From NCBI GenBank assembly GCA_015680685.1, contig MNCI01005986.1:60761-124760 (forward strand): DNA of 64,000 nucleotides, in the 5' to 3' direction. Below are positions 45,682 to 58,508 of this stretch, piece after piece. The notes beneath the pieces were generated by a model that was not told where the DNA came from, did not search any database, and was given only the letters and a program-made list of their open reading frames with translations. This DNA is from Gnetum montanum. Lineage: Eukaryota > Streptophyta > Gnetopsida > Gnetales > Gnetaceae. Within the stretch, counting starts at the first letter, position 1. Every line of letters starts with the position of its first letter. The position numbers were made by a program, and so were the translations under genes.

Positions 45682-46900
45682 CTACAAGATCATGAGCCAC
45701 CGTATGATATAAGGGGTCATTGTTGGCTTATTCATGAGAAAGTAGATTGCACTATGGTCTATGTGCACATATACTTTGTAGCTAAGCACATAGTTCCTAA
45801 ACTTTTCAAGAGCATACACCACTATCATTAGTTCCTTCTCCATGGTGGTGTAATTTAATTGTGCTCCCACAATTCTTTGACTTGCACAATGGATGTAGTA
45901 TGGGTGTTTTTTATCATACAATTATGTGAGCACAACTCCCAGGTGGTAGTTAGATGCATCCGTCATGATGTGGAATGGTCTAAACTAGTTTAGTGCCCAT
46001 AGAATTTGTGTTTCTACAAGTTTCTCCTTTAACTATTGAAATGCTTGTTCACATTCCCTGGTCTAGATGAAAGGTGCATCTTTCTTTGTAAGCTCTACCA
46101 ACGGTTTTTCAATCTTAGAGAAATTCTCTATGAATTATCAGTAGTAGCCAATGTGTCCAAGGAATGACTAAACATCTTTAACAATTTCTGGTCGATGGGT
46201 TATTCCTTGGATGACCCTTATTTTCTCAGGGTCTACGTTAATCCCTTTTTAAGTGATTCTATGTCCTAGTACAATGCCTTCTTGGACCATCAGGTGGCTC
46301 TTTTGCCAATTAAGTCATAGATTTATTTTTACACATTTTTTCAGTATTTGCTCAAGGTGGTCCAAGGCTTACTCAAATGTAGCTCCATAGGTGGAGAAGT
46401 CATCTATGAAGACTTCCACACCACTATCTATTTGCTATTGGAAAATACTAAAGACCAAGCATTGAAATGTTGCAGGGGCATTGCACAAAACAAATGGAAT
46501 CTTACAATATGCAAAAATTCTCCAGGGACTTGTGAATGTTATCTTGGCTTAATCTTTTGGTGCAATTTGGATTTGGTTATAGCCACTATAACCATCTCAG
46601 AAGCTATAATAGCAATGCCCAAATATGGTGTCCAACACTTGATCCACAAATGGAAATGAAAAGTAATCTTTAAATGTTGCCATGTTCAACAATCTGAAGT
46701 CAATGCAAACCTACCACTTGCCACCTTTCTTTGGCACAATTACGAGTGGGTTAATCCACTCACTATCTATAATGGGATAGATGAACCCTGCCTTGAGGAG
46801 TTACTCTATTTCCTCCTTGACGATCTACTTCAATTTGGGATTAAGCCACCTCTACAACTATCTTGTTGGCTTCATGGCTAGGTCGATGTAAATGCAATGT
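45682..46900 (-). pseudogene. Reverse transcriptase and RNase H of Athila-like element
   Basis: RT begins near 46900 with INPLVIVPKKGGKW, then VCIDFRLLNMATFKD, DGYSGYNQIQIAPKD and the catalytic box VFIDDFSTYG (46396-46410). Thumb/connection motifs follow (GIVLGHRIT, HRPEIVKDV). RNase H (45921-45682) shows NYTTMEKELMIVVYALEKFR and VYVHIDHSAIYFLMNK, as in Ty3/gypsy elements. The enzyme would copy genomic RNA into DNA. Stops are scattered but key residues are retained. A conserved gypsy order and a FIDDF box fit the Athila placement. Confidence 0.84.
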
Positions 46901-47626
46901 TAGCATATCCATGGATCGATTCTTGTCAACTCGAGATATGACTAAGCAAAGGTTATTGGCCATTTGTTAACCACCTTTAACAACTTTTCTTTTTATTTAA
47001 GAGAAAGTTTGACATTGATTATTACTAGTTTACCATTGTTTAAAAATGCATATTCCATGTTGGTTGGTAGTGTTTTCAACTCTAAGGGCTCCTTCTTAAA
47101 GTTATTAGGAATTTCCAACTCTTCCTAATAGGTATCATCATTTTCATCATCAAAGAGTTGGTGATGAACTTGCTCAAGTTCATCCATGCTTTCAACATAA
47201 GAACATGTTAGGCTCTTAGTTGGTTCTATGCATAATGTGCTGCTATTAGAGTCGGCTATAAGCCACTGGGTGCCTTCTTGTTTTATGGCTACTGCATATA
47301 GACACCTTTGAATATCTATTTCTTGTGCACACTAATTACATGCTTTAATGTATGTACTTTTGATGGACCAAATATTTTGCACGCAATTCCACCCATTATC
47401 ACTGTATGCAATGCATAGTATATGCTTCTTTTCTAACTTTCCAAATTCATTTTCCTTGGAGATTTCCAAGGAGAGGTCCCTTATGCCTATTCGTGCATCA
47501 ACCGTGCTTAACCAAGCTATTTCCATATTGATGGGAAAGTTACCTTTGCAATTATCAACCTTAATCACCAAAAAATTAGCAAGATAGGATCACCCGCAAA
47601 CTGTGGTCACAATGTCCTTTACTAAC

Positions 47627-47850
47627 CTAGAGAAATAGTAATTGACTAGTTTGCCAATTCCAAACAAATATTGCTTTTTTTAAGAGGTGGTAGGTTCCAA
47701 GCTTTGTACATGTCATGAGAGATGACGTTAACACTGAAACCAGAATCAAGAAGAGGCTTGCATGACTCATGTCCAATGATCTACAAGTAAATGAGTGGAC
47801 TTCCTGGGCCATATCTTTTCATGGGAAGATTACCAGCCTTCATCCAATTA
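47627..47850 (-). pseudogene. Aspartic protease of Athila-like element
   Basis: The minus strand reads IIGHESCKPLLDSGFSVNVI in one frame, where LLDSG is the catalytic motif, then SHDMYKAWNLPPL. Only this short block is recognisable. A stop precedes it, so it lies in a broken Gag-Pol frame between gag and RT. Confidence 0.6.
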
Positions 47851-48692
47851 GAAACATCCTAAGTTAACATCACAGTGTAGTTTTGAGATAGCGTTTAATT
47901 TGAAGGGCACTTGAAGGTATTTGATGCAGAGGATGAGGGTGTTGGAGATGTAGGACAATCAACTATACTAGGTTATGAGAGTTGGAGAAAATTGTTAGAT
48001 CGGAAGAAGGGTCTTTTTTTGGATTGATTGTCCAAAGCACTTAGCTGGAAAGCTAGTTGTGAATGTATAATCCTTGTAGCATTTCGTTGCTACGACTATG
48101 GAGGAATCTCATCCTACATGGACAAAGCAAAAGGTAACTAGGTAGAGGGTAGATGAACATGTGCAGATGGATGTGAAGGGTGGTATGGATATGGGTTCTC
48201 CCCCCAAGTGGATGGTGAATGTGTTCGGTGATACTCTAGAGGGTAATAGCGATGCTAAACTGAGGCATGACTTATAGAACTTCTTGGAGAGATGGATTGC
48301 TAAACATAGTACCCATATGGATCTGGTTGCCTTTAAGGATATTGCTGCCTTGGTGGTAGCATTCTCCATGATTGTGATTAGTGCCACTGCTAGTATTATT
48401 CATATGGTTGTGGTGGAGCTCCACTTGGGTAGTAAGCTTGTTATTGTTGGTGGAACTATCTTCGATTACCTTAAGGATAAGGCAATTGTCTAGGTGCTTG
48501 CCTACGTGCTAGTCAAGGATTTAATGCATGCACCCTAGACTCTTGTAAGTGGGACACCACAAGGCAACATACCTTTCGATGTTCGTATTGACAAATGTGA
48601 CAACCAACATCATCTTCAAAGTTTGTCTCCACAACTTCTTCTATGGCAGCAGCTTTTCCCTTACCTCTTTGGTAGACACATTCAGCTTCTTT

Positions 48693-50342
48693 TCACCTCC
48701 TATGGTTATGATCACTATTTTGCTCTTTGGATTCTTCAGGAATCTTCATAGTAGTTTGGAATTTTTCATCCAAGGAGTCCCATAATTTATCAACCTTTGT
48801 CAAAATATCAAAAATAGATTTTTGGATGGGCAAGGTTTTTTTGTTTATCACTTCATCGAGTGGTGACTCCTCCTTATTACAAAATCGAACCTCCCATTTC
48901 CTGATGGAAGGATCCCTATTATACTCTTCTACACTTTCCCTTTTTTGCAACTCACCTTCTTCTTTTGCTACTTGCTCTATTAGCCTTTGGATCTGATGAG
49001 CTCTTAGTTTAGACAGTCTCCCTTGGGCATACACCCCAAGAGTTCTTCTAGTTTCTACTCTAAGTCCATCTATGATGTGGTGAAGTTGTTTCCTCTGAGA
49101 ATAACCATGGCCAAAGCATGGATGTAAGAGCGAATAATATCTACCCATAGTGGCATCCAAGGGTTCATGTGTTCCTTGTTTTCATCCTTGGATCTGTCTT
49201 CACAGATTAGACACTTTGGAGTACATTTGATATTTATTGTTGAATAGCTCCAACATGGTACTCTATCTGCTAGTAGATTCTGGCTCCAAGGATCAATACC
49301 AGCTTTCAGCTTTCTTAATGAGTGTCCTAGGGAAGAGCTTGAGTTTTTGTCATTCATTTTCTATGTTTAATAAGGCACAGGCATCATGGAAAGCTTGTAG
49401 ATGTGTCTATGGATTAGAGTTGTATCCCCCCTCAAATCTTGGGATATTATTCATGTCTAAGCACTTGATCTGACTATCTTTCATATGCCTAGTAGGAATT
49501 CTAACTACCTCTACAATGTTAAGCATACTTCTAGTCATCAACAGAGGTTTCTCATCATGATTGTGTTGATGATGTCGATGATGGTTCCTACCACCTCTGC
49601 ATTCTTGATGGCCTTGACAATCATTGTTGTCTCATTGATCATCCTCATCACAATTACTTCGATGGTAGCTTCTATGAGAATTGATAGATGAAGAGGAATT
49701 TTTGGAATTGGATGAAGAGGATGGAAAGGAAGATGGACCACCACCACTACCGTGGTGTCCACCACCATGATTCTACTCATTACAACCACCATCCTTAGAT
49801 CCCTTGCTATTGTGATATTTGCCCAAGTCCTTACATTGATTGTCACTTTTTTCCAAACCTATTTTATGAATAGTTGATCATAGGTTTAGGGTCACACCCT
49901 CATTATCAATAATAAGGGGTGGAGAATCTTTATGTTAAGAACCTTCAAAGGGAGGATCCTAATTGTCATCTTGATATAGTAGGAATAAGGAATTAGTGAA
50001 ATGTTTCCCCTTCATAGCCTCATGATGCTTCTCCTAATGTTGATCTCACTTGCATTGTGTTTCAGTGGGACAGTAGTCCTAAGTGTCATAACCATTCATA
50101 ACGTATTCCTCATGAAGATCTGAGATGCTCAACTTTTTAAGAGTTTGAAACAGCATCCTGGGCACAAATTGATCAAGGGGCAAGACAATATTGCCCTCCA
50201 TATCATACCATTGCAATTGTTTATCCTGATGTAGGATGAAGGTGAAATCTAGTACATACTCATCTAGATGAGTATATACCACTTTGCACTCCTGCAAGAC
50301 CAGTGGTTTGACATCTTCACCCCTGTGAGAAGAAGAAGACAT
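48693..50342 (-). pseudogene. Gag of Athila-like element
   Basis: It starts with ATG at 50342 (MSSSSHRGEDVKPLV), 137 bases inside the primer site. A Ser/Gly/His-rich linker follows at about 49860-49680. The capsid-like domain appears at 49490-48980, with FPRTLIKKAESWYWSL, an ELFNNKYQMYSKV-like block, then HIIDGLRVETRRTLG and AHQIQRLIEQVAKEEGELQ. This is the usual retrotransposon gag arrangement. Gag forms the particle and binds the RNA. Several stops split the frame. The C-terminal section to the protease is poorly preserved and no clear zinc knuckle was found. Confidence 0.72.
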
Positions 50343-50478
50343 TTTTGCAATATGAAATAAAACATCATTGTGCTTTTATAATTCTATATATAGTGGGAAT
50401 GATATTGACCTTGAGGTTCATACAATAATATTAATGGTATTCACTAAAACTAAATAGCACACGTTTCAACAAACAAAG

Positions 50479-50497
50479 TCCCCAGCAACGGTGCCAA
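50479..50497 (-). other. Primer-binding site of Athila-like element
   Basis: Minus-strand TTGGCACCGTTGCTGGGGA immediately follows the 5' LTR. It is close to the tRNA-Asp complementary site common in Athila elements. Confidence 0.75.
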
Positions 50498-51391
50498 TGA
50501 CGAGCGACAACGTGCCCCTAAGCCCAACCATATGAATCACAGAGTGTTCATGCGTGATTCAATCAAATTCTGTGAACTTTATAGTTTCCAATACATTAGT
50601 TTTCTAGGCAATGAACCTTGCCCTAAGGTCATTCACCGTCTTCCTAATTACACTTGTGAAGCACATGGTATGGTTAAGTGTAATTAAGGCATACAATTTT
50701 TATAGTTTTATGTTTTATAGTCTTGGTGCTTGAATAGAGATAAAGACAAGGTAATTTAATGGCTAATTCAATGTAACTAACCTACTGGCCTCTAGCTAAT
50801 CCTAACATAAGTATCTAATCCCACTTGTTGTACACGTCCTGAACCCATGTATCCACTGTTGGGTTATCAAGTGCTACGCTACTGGGTGTACCAAGCAATA
50901 ACGTTGTTAGAATTACCAAGTGAATACATGTTACGCTCGAAGCAGTCGTACTTATGTATTTAATCTATCTAGCTTATCTTGCTCAATTATCTTAATTAGC
51001 TTAATTATTGAAAAACATTGAATAAGTAATTAAAAACATTAAATGCATAAATGAAATATTCAATATATCCATAATGTTGCAAGGTTTATCAGAAAGCTCA
51101 TCTTTATTGTCGCACACACTATCGTGCTCAGGTACAACAATGCTTGAATAAAAATCTATACCCTAATGACTCTTGCTACTGGCACTCGGGAAAAATATTC
51201 TAACTTTCGAATAGACAAACTACAAGAGCTCTGCTACTACTATGAGAATTCATTACATAAATGCAGCTAGTGGCTCATATTTATAGACTGGGATAGACCC
51301 CTACGTCGATAGGACCACATCAACGCAATTGGCTACGTCGATGGGGCCTAGTCGATGGGGCCCAGTCTACGCGAAAAACCGAAACTCATCA
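50498..51391 (-). repeat. 5' LTR of Athila-like element
   Basis: 894 bp, the partner of 37969-38904. The minus-strand TATA box TATAAATA is at 51278-51285. It is followed on the plus strand by the target duplication CAATC (51392-51396). Confidence 0.88.
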
Positions 51392-51396
51392 CAATC

Positions 51397-52651
51397 AAAG
51401 TTGATATGAACCTTTAATCTCAATATTCTGCATTTTAAGGTAGGTACACAATTCCATTATAATAAATGTCCATTTTTCTATATTCATTATATGTTACTTT
51501 TCAGTTCCAAGATATATGTTAGAGATACATGATTCTTTCTTCAAAAACATTTAAAACAATCTCATTACAATTAAAAAATTAATAGGTCTAAAATTGGAGA
51601 TAGAAGTTGCACCATTTGGCAAAAACCAAGTTAATCCATGTAGAATTAAAATATTGTTTCATCCATAGCTTATGCTTATATATATATATATATATATTGC
51701 AACATGTTTTGAATCATACTAGAATACAATGACATGCACTTGCAGCATACGGAGTACTTTCAATAAAAAAGGTCAGCTCCATTTAGAATGAAAATTCAAG
51801 AATCTCAGGATGAATTGAGAGATTCTTAACAAGTGCCTAGATTGTCAAATTTCATGTGCCATGTCTCCTATACCCCCTTTCTACAGCATCCTAAAACTTT
51901 TGCTGAAAATCCGATGGACAACCATCAGGTTCTAGCACATTAATTTTTATCTTGAAAATGGCTTTTTAAATTTATTACAGTCCTACAGCTATTAAAGAAT
52001 ATGGTATCAGTATTTATCAGTTTAGCTTGAATACTATCAAGAACTATGCTTAAAATCCTTTATCTGGAGCTGAAATAGATGAAAAAACTGTCTGAAGTAA
52101 TTAACTGAATTTCGACCAAGTTCTTCTCCCACCTCATTCTCAACTTAGTAACCTCTGGAATAAATATCTTCTTTTTCATTTCTATACCTTGTCAAAATTA
52201 AATAGAAAATTTTTTTCTTCCAGAATAACATTGCTGGACCAACCATTTATTTCTTATCTTTTTTAAACCATCAGTAATCGCATACTGTATATTATTTGAG
52301 TTAAGATATAGTTGAAATAGGTGCTTAAAATTATCGACTAAAGAGGCTCAGTATTGTTGACCAAAGCATCAAAATGCCAGGTTAAATATTGATTCAGTCC
52401 TACAGAATAGGTACTATCATGGCTGCTATCAAGAAAAGTAAGTTGGATGTTTGAACTGTTTGGCCACTAAACTAAGTACTATTGCTTACGTACCATCCTT
52501 GTAATAGAAATAGAAGCAAAGGATTATTATATACTCCACTGCCCAATGTAATTTCAGTGATACTTCATTTAACAAAATATCAAGCAAACTACTTTCTTTG
52601 AAAACATTTCAAAATTAAATATATTCAATTTATGTATCTACTTTCCACTAC
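51397..52651. other. AT-rich sequence, possible intron
   Basis: No ORF of interest. A (TA)n microsatellite is at about 51678-51700. If 52652-52877 is an exon of the SUVR-like gene, this is intron sequence. Confidence 0.4.
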
Positions 52652-52877
52652 CTGTAGAATCCCATAATGATCATATGGTAAACGGCCTAACATTGGTTCT
52701 CCTTGCCAATCTATCCGTCAATCAGTTTCTCATTTTCCATCTTTGGCATTTCCATGTACAGAGATGGAACCTTCAGGATCATGCATATCAATCTTATGAC
52801 AGCCATTGCAAGCCAATGCCCATTTATCATCATCTTTTACAAGGTTCCTCAAAAATGCATATGGTTCATTTGAATAT
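52652..52877 (-). pseudogene. Candidate upstream exon of SUVR-like gene
   Basis: 226 bases on the minus strand are bounded by AAACAG at the start and CAG/GTAGTG at the end. The frame opens YSNEPYAFLRN and includes WALACNGCHKIDMHDPEG. It ends GEPMLGRLPYDHYGILQ, reminiscent of the GKPM-GRFPYD segment just before the last pre-SET cysteines in SUVR5-type proteins. Two TGA stops interrupt it. It shares strand and expected order with the SET exons at 26.3-27.3 kb, about 25 kb downstream in gene orientation. The exon ends in phase 0 whereas exon 1 there appears to need phase 2, so an additional exon or an indel must be assumed. The assignment is tentative. Confidence 0.35.
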
Positions 52878-55316
52878 CTGTTTAACCATTCACCTTTTCA
52901 TTATATCTTTGCTACCATCAAAAGTTCATAAACAACCTTTAAAACAACTAACTTGTTTCTAATTAATTAATCAAGAACAAACCAATTGAAATTCATTAAA
53001 TTACAAGTACCTGTTTTGTCTTATATACACAAACGATCATTTGTGCATGGTATCTTTACAGCTTCCATTCCATGTGTAATGTCTTCAGAAACAAGTTTTT
53101 GGCCCAAATATAATCCATACTGTCTATTATTACCCCTGTACAATAATTGTGCATGTAATTTCTAAACCATTTTCTATCATTGTCATATAAAACACACGAA
53201 AATAAAGGGGGGCAATTATAATAGGAAATTTTTGCAATCTAGCACAGGACAATTAATTTTATCAGGCAACTTGACGATAGAAGTACAAAAGTTTTACACT
53301 CCTTTAATATAGAATATTTGTGGATTTAGTTTTAGAATGGCAGCTGTTAAGATAAAATAAATAATTTATTTGTAATCTTCAATTCTAATGCAATAATATT
53401 TAAAATAAAATTTGAAAACAAATAATATAACCCATAAAAAGAAAATCAGAAGTACTGTTTGCACTATATCAAGCTTTCAAGTTATAAAGATCAGTGATTA
53501 GAAAACTTCAAATTTATAACTTAAAAATATACCTGCCAGCAGACAATAATACACTATCTATAAAACTTGCAAATTAACTTAAATTTCAAACATAAAAAAT
53601 TATAAATATAAAAGTCAATTTTCTAGGAATGGTACCACTATTAACCCCGTAAAGAATCAGAAACAAATGAAAGTCCTGTGTTCCACAAGAAATTCTCTCT
53701 TTGAAGAGATCAATGCAGTTGTTTCCTATTACATTATGTAAACAAAAGCTAAAATTCATAGATGGTATTTTGCAACAAAAATCTATACTATAATGTTAAT
53801 TTAATGAGACATTTGAAAAGCTAGCTTAATAATGCATGCATATTTGCCAGAAGACAGCAAACAGAGTTTCATAACTCCAGATTTCTTCACAATGGAGGCA
53901 GATTATAGGTGACGCTGAAAGATAGGAACATTTGAGCTTAAAGAATCAAGGATGGGGACTACACAGGAAAAACGAAGACAGCAGCCAATGCAATGACTTG
54001 TGTTCAGAGAAGAGACACCAGAGAATAAGGTATGATGCTTGACAATTCTTCTATATTTTAGAACATACAGAAAAATTATTGAAAGCACTAGATTGAGAAT
54101 GCTGAAAATCTAATACACTATGGAGGTACTGTTTTCCTTTCAAATTGATAATACATGCCAATAGTTTTGAATTTGGTAAAAATATTTATCTATTGACTGT
54201 TAGCAAGATGCTAAAGTAAAAATAAAATTGGAAAAATTCAATGAAACAAACTTAAGGCCACAGAAGTGTACTAAAAGAACATTCTGGTCCAAAACGATGC
54301 ATAATACCAATACTTGTGAAGTAAAATCTAAAGGATACACTGAATGGTAGATTTAATCAGTAGCAAGGACTAGAATAACCATATATAAAAAAAACCGAGG
54401 TACCCTTCCATAACTTCATTTTCTAGCACGTGCAACTCCAGGAACAGTTTCATGGGTAACAACAGCACTATATACACAACACCAAATACAGCCGTTGAAG
54501 TGAGACAATTATCAAGATTACGGAGAGACAAAGAGTATACAGTTGAACACAATGCAGAATTCCATCTAGTCATAAAACAGTGAACCAAATGAAAGAAAAT
54601 TTGCTCAATGCCTCTCATCTATTCATCAGAAAATGATTGAACAGTTTCAGAGAAATATTAGCAGGAGGAACAGCCATTCTCATCACTGGAAATACTGCAT
54701 ATACATTAATTATAGCTGAAGACCAAGATGATATAAAAGAATTGTCATAGAAGATGTGCCCGAAATGAATCGATGCAAATATTTTTTTGAAGTAAGAAAA
54801 AATTCTGACATTTATAATTTTTCATATTCAACTTGAAATCAGAGGAGTACATCTTATCACATCCATGCCTGTTACTGTTCCAAATATACCATGCATAGAA
54901 CCTGGAGTTAGCAATCTCAAAACATCCATAGTTATTGCTAATTACTAATTAAAGAATATATATCGTATGGGAAGAATATCTGATGAAGAATCATGATTTT
55001 TGTTTTAGTTTTAGAGTTTTTTTTTTTTTTTTTTTCCAGTTTCTTTCTGTGTTTGGCTTGAAAGGATATGTTGGGATATCATTAACTGGAAAAGAAAATG
55101 TACATCAAAGTGTGAGTGAAGAGCTCACAAAGCATCCAAAAGCTTGGGTGTGGCGATCAACCCTAAAACAACAATTACAAAAAGAACCAAAGATAGACTA
55201 AAAACAATTGGGCCAAAGTGCCCACCCAATCACCAGTAACAGCATCATTCCAGAAACCCAAAACTCCCTTAAAGCCTATAAAATGTTGACCACCTTCATG
55301 GATAAAACAACAAAAT
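52878..55316. other. AT-rich sequence with poly(T) tract
   Basis: No assigned gene. A weak exon-like stretch occurs on the minus strand near 54430-54480 (SAVVTHETVPGVARARK after an AG) and is unidentified. A poly(T) run at about 55019-55036 could be the poly(A) end of a minus-strand retroposon, possibly the old LINE, but this is not proven. Confidence 0.35.
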
Positions 55317-55877
55317 CTACAATACATCATGTGGAAAAGGTAAGAAGAAACACACGCTGAATTCCTTTAAATCCATGTGGAGGTCAACCAACCACATCTT
55401 GTTCTCAAATTTAATAAAGTTATGTGCTTTATTCAAACTCTTCAACTCTTCAGCACGTTGTAGTTGTTCCTCTGAAGGTAGATGGCATGCTTTATCCCAA
55501 TGTAGATACTGTAAATGCTTTCTCACAAAAGCATTTATGTCTTGACTTAATGCCCAAAAGTTGACAACCAGCGTTAGGTAAGGACACCTCCTAGATCTAA
55601 ACAAGGTCTTCACATTCTCGCTCTAGGCCTCATGGAAATCGTTCTTGCAGTCATCTTGAACCTGCCTAGCTTGGAGCCTCCCCTCAACAGCAAATTACCA
55701 TCAAATCTCCTCATTTCATCACCAGGTCTAAGCCTCTTGCTGCCTACAGAGGATGTCCTATTATCACATTTTCTCCTATTGTTCCTACTGTCTACCTTGC
55801 TACTTAGCAACATTCAATACTGCCAATATAAGACCAACGTGCTGGTTCAGGTGGCGCTACTCCAAACAAGCCAATAA
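55317..55877 (-). other. Unidentified minus-strand open stretches
   Basis: Two overlapping minus-strand frames look more protein-like than the surroundings. One is basic and polar (SKRLRPGDEMRRFDGNLLLR). The other is amphipathic (LSQDINAFVRKHLQYLHWDK). They could be the tail of the older LINE or exons of a host gene. I recognise no family. Confidence 0.3.
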
Positions 55878-56299
55878 GCACTTGGATAGGTTAATGCAAC
55901 GAGATGGAGGCACTTAAGGAATGGAAAGTGCACATTAGTGGCCTTGGTGGCATGACCAAACTACACCAAAAACTACTCGAGAGCTCTAGCCATCTGCTAC
56001 CAAAAGATCGGCAAAGAGGAACGAAGCACTTAGCCACTAGCAATGGTAGGAATCCTATCTAGAAAAAATTCAACAACATCCCTCAAGCCCTTCCCTGTTA
56101 GCAGCACAATCTTCCATTAGCAAGAATGCTAAGCACCTTTACAATGGCACATTCCAACACTTTAAGAGTAACTTCCTTTAACTCTGTTTCATCGCCCCTC
56201 CAACGTTGAAAGAATGCGACAACATTCATGTCTCATTTGCCTCAAAGACAGGGTAGCAGCACATCCCATCCCACATTTGTAATCAGGTCCCATAAAGGT

Positions 56300-57132
56300 T
56301 GGTTCTGCATGGACCTTGTGCAATCCTGTTTAAGTTAGGCATCCAACCCATGCTAGCAACAATCTCCTTCCAATGGTGCTAGGAAACCTGAAAAATATGA
56401 TGATTTCTAACCTTCTAAATGTTCCAAGCCAAAACTATAGAGAAACAATCACTAGTGAAGCATAATGGGAGAGCAATGTCTGCCAACATCCACACCGTTG
56501 TCAAAGCAAAGCATATAATGCTCAAGTACATTCAAACTGCAGTGTCGAAAAAAGACATGCATCCGAATAGCCTAACGCAATAACGTCCAAGCAAACATTT
56601 TGATCTTCTCCGTGACGTGGCCTTTCCAAATCGTCCACGATCCCTCCACTTTGGCATATTTTGCCATCATCAAATCCTTCATCATACTTTTCCTATCCAC
56701 GTGTAAGTCTGAAACAATGGAATGCTAATTACAAATCACCTTCCAAACACCCGATTTTATTCCATGCATTGACCATTGGGTATGTTTTCTCACTTGAACC
56801 TAAATGGCATCATCCTTATTTTGTATTCTTTACACAAATTGAGGCAACATATCTGGCAATGGCAGCCACAATAGAGGAAGCAAGAATAATTCCACCTTTG
56901 CTTGAAAGAAAAGAAGTCATCCATCCTTTCACATGATAGTGGAGCTTTTGAATGAACCCCCTCCAAGTGTGAATTCTTTTCTAGTTAAACAATAGGACGC
57001 CAAGATAAGAGTCATCTAACACCCACTCAACACCACCCCCTTCCCCATGCACACACCACCACCCCCCATCCCCACACCCCAAAAAAAAAAAACTACAAAA
57101 TACTACAAATAGTAGCCTTCAACATTGGAGGA
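56300..57132 (-). pseudogene. Older LINE, post-RT part, minus strand
   Basis: Minus-strand frames read SYLGVLLFN, FIQKLHYHVKGWMTSFLSSK and ILASSIVAAIARYVASI, the stretch after the RT palm in plant L1-type LINEs. Then WTIWKGHVTEKIKMFAWTLL resembles the zf-RVT region. It continues the RT fragment at 63146-63479 across the inserted younger LINE. Many stops and frame changes show it is old. The lower boundary is uncertain and may reach the poly(T) at 55019. Confidence 0.65.
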
Positions 57133-57499
57133 GTATGCTCCTTGACCCAAATCATAAGAGATGGGTAGGAATGCAGGCATTGTAGGGAGAAGTGGAGGTG
57201 CAGATGGAGCAAGAGAGGATGGCAATTACGAGGCGATCTTGGGAGATGGGTTGAGTGGGGGTGTTGAGACCAGGGCTACTTGGGGTCTAAGCGTTGATTC
57301 TAGAGGCAAGGGTATTGAGCTGCTAAGGGGTGGCTTAGGAAGTGGGCCTCCCTAGTGTCTAGGTGATGGTGGTATTGAGGAGTGTGTGCATGTTGAGGGT
57401 TCTATGTGCTTACGAGTAAAGGCTTCTCCTTGTGAGGGCTTGCGGACAAGAGAGCTGAGCCTCATAGGAAATTCATTTTGGTGAATGCTTGCCCTAAGT

Positions 57500-58260
57500 T
57501 GGATTTGGTCAAGAAGTGGGTGGCAGTGCATTAGGGGTTTTTCCTTGTGGAGGTGCACAACCTCCCCAAGGATCTTCTTCTCTTTGTTTTCTAGTCGGTT
57601 GCAAATAGGGATAGGGTCCTAATTGGTGGTCCCTGGTTCTTTGGGATGGAGGGACTAGCCCTAACACATTGGAGGCCAAGAGCACATCGTGACCTAGATC
57701 TATTTTCAAGGGCTCCCATGTGGATCTAGGTTTCTAGGATCCCATGGGAACTTTGGACAATGGATTTTCTAAAAACCCTAACTAGGTTTTTCAAGGAGTT
57801 TACCTCCTTCAACCAATTTACTAGATCATTGGAACTTCACTTAATTTTGCATCTAAAGCTCACTAACACCAAAGGATTTGATAAAGGAGGTTGTTCTTGA
57901 CTTGCCCTCGGGCGAGGAAAAGGTAGTCAAATATGAGAACATGGTTATAGACATGCAAGTAGTAAAAAAGTCCAAAGTAGCTCAGCATTGTGGGACATGT
58001 GGCAAGGCAAGACACCTGACTGCAAATTGCAAGGTGGATCAGAAGGCACCCAACCCCAAGAAACCAAGGGATGGATGGATGGTTATTACCCAAAAAGGGG
58101 GATTGCCTTGGGGGTCTGCATATGGAGATGTTTCTTTGGAGGTAGGGGCCCAAGTGCCAATTTCACAAGGGGTCTTTGGAAGGACTCTATCAAGATCACT
58201 GAGGTCACCAAGATCACCCATCAAGGATGGTCCCCGTTTGCCAAGGGTGGCAGATGAATG
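57500..58260 (+). pseudogene. LINE ORF1 (DUF4283-like, CCHC zinc knuckle)
   Basis: Near 57600-57770 the frame reads RVLIGGPWFFGMEGLALTHW and ends PWELWTMDFL, the pattern of DUF4283 found in plant LINE ORF1. From 57878 another frame gives HCGTCGKARHLTANC, a CX2CX4HX4C knuckle. The protein binds the element RNA in the ribonucleoprotein particle. The two halves are in different frames and stops occur, so the ORF is broken. Gly-rich sequence at 57161-57355 may be the 5' leader or N-terminus. Confidence 0.75.
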
Positions 58261-58508
58261 ATGCAGGGGGAGCTACTGCCCCTTAGGAGCTGGGTTTCAA
58301 TGGTGACGGGTGATCCATTACTGCCCATGTCAAAGATTACCAAAGGGGGTACTAATGATGACAAGGCTTTTCTGGTCTCCCCAAATTTGACAAAGGTTGG
58401 CCATCTATCGGGCCCTATGTCCCATGCCAAGAAGACACAACTAGAGATTTACATGGGGGTTCAAGCCACCCTCAAGCAGGTTTACAAGAAACGCATGATG
58501 AATAGGAC

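Larger units (their letters stand above)
37969..51391 (-). mobile_element. Athila-like Ty3/gypsy retrotransposon, 13.4 kb
   Basis: LTRs at 37969-38904 and 50498-51391 begin TGA(T/C)GAG and end CTCATCA, flanked by CAATC on both sides (37964-37968, 51392-51396). On the minus strand the order is LTR, primer site TTGGCACCGTTGCTGGGGA, gag, protease, RT with FIDDF, RNase H, integrase, about 2 kb of unassigned sequence, an extra long ORF, polypurine tract and LTR. The tRNA-Asp-type primer site, the FIDDF form of the RT box and the ORF between integrase and the 3' LTR fit the Athila lineage. Frequent stops make it inactive. Confidence 0.88.

Noticed and set aside
49538-49846. Hydrophobic Val/Ile-rich minus-strand ORF as a membrane protein
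   Set aside because: It is another frame of the Ser/Gly/His-rich gag linker of the Athila-like element, produced by repetitive codons.
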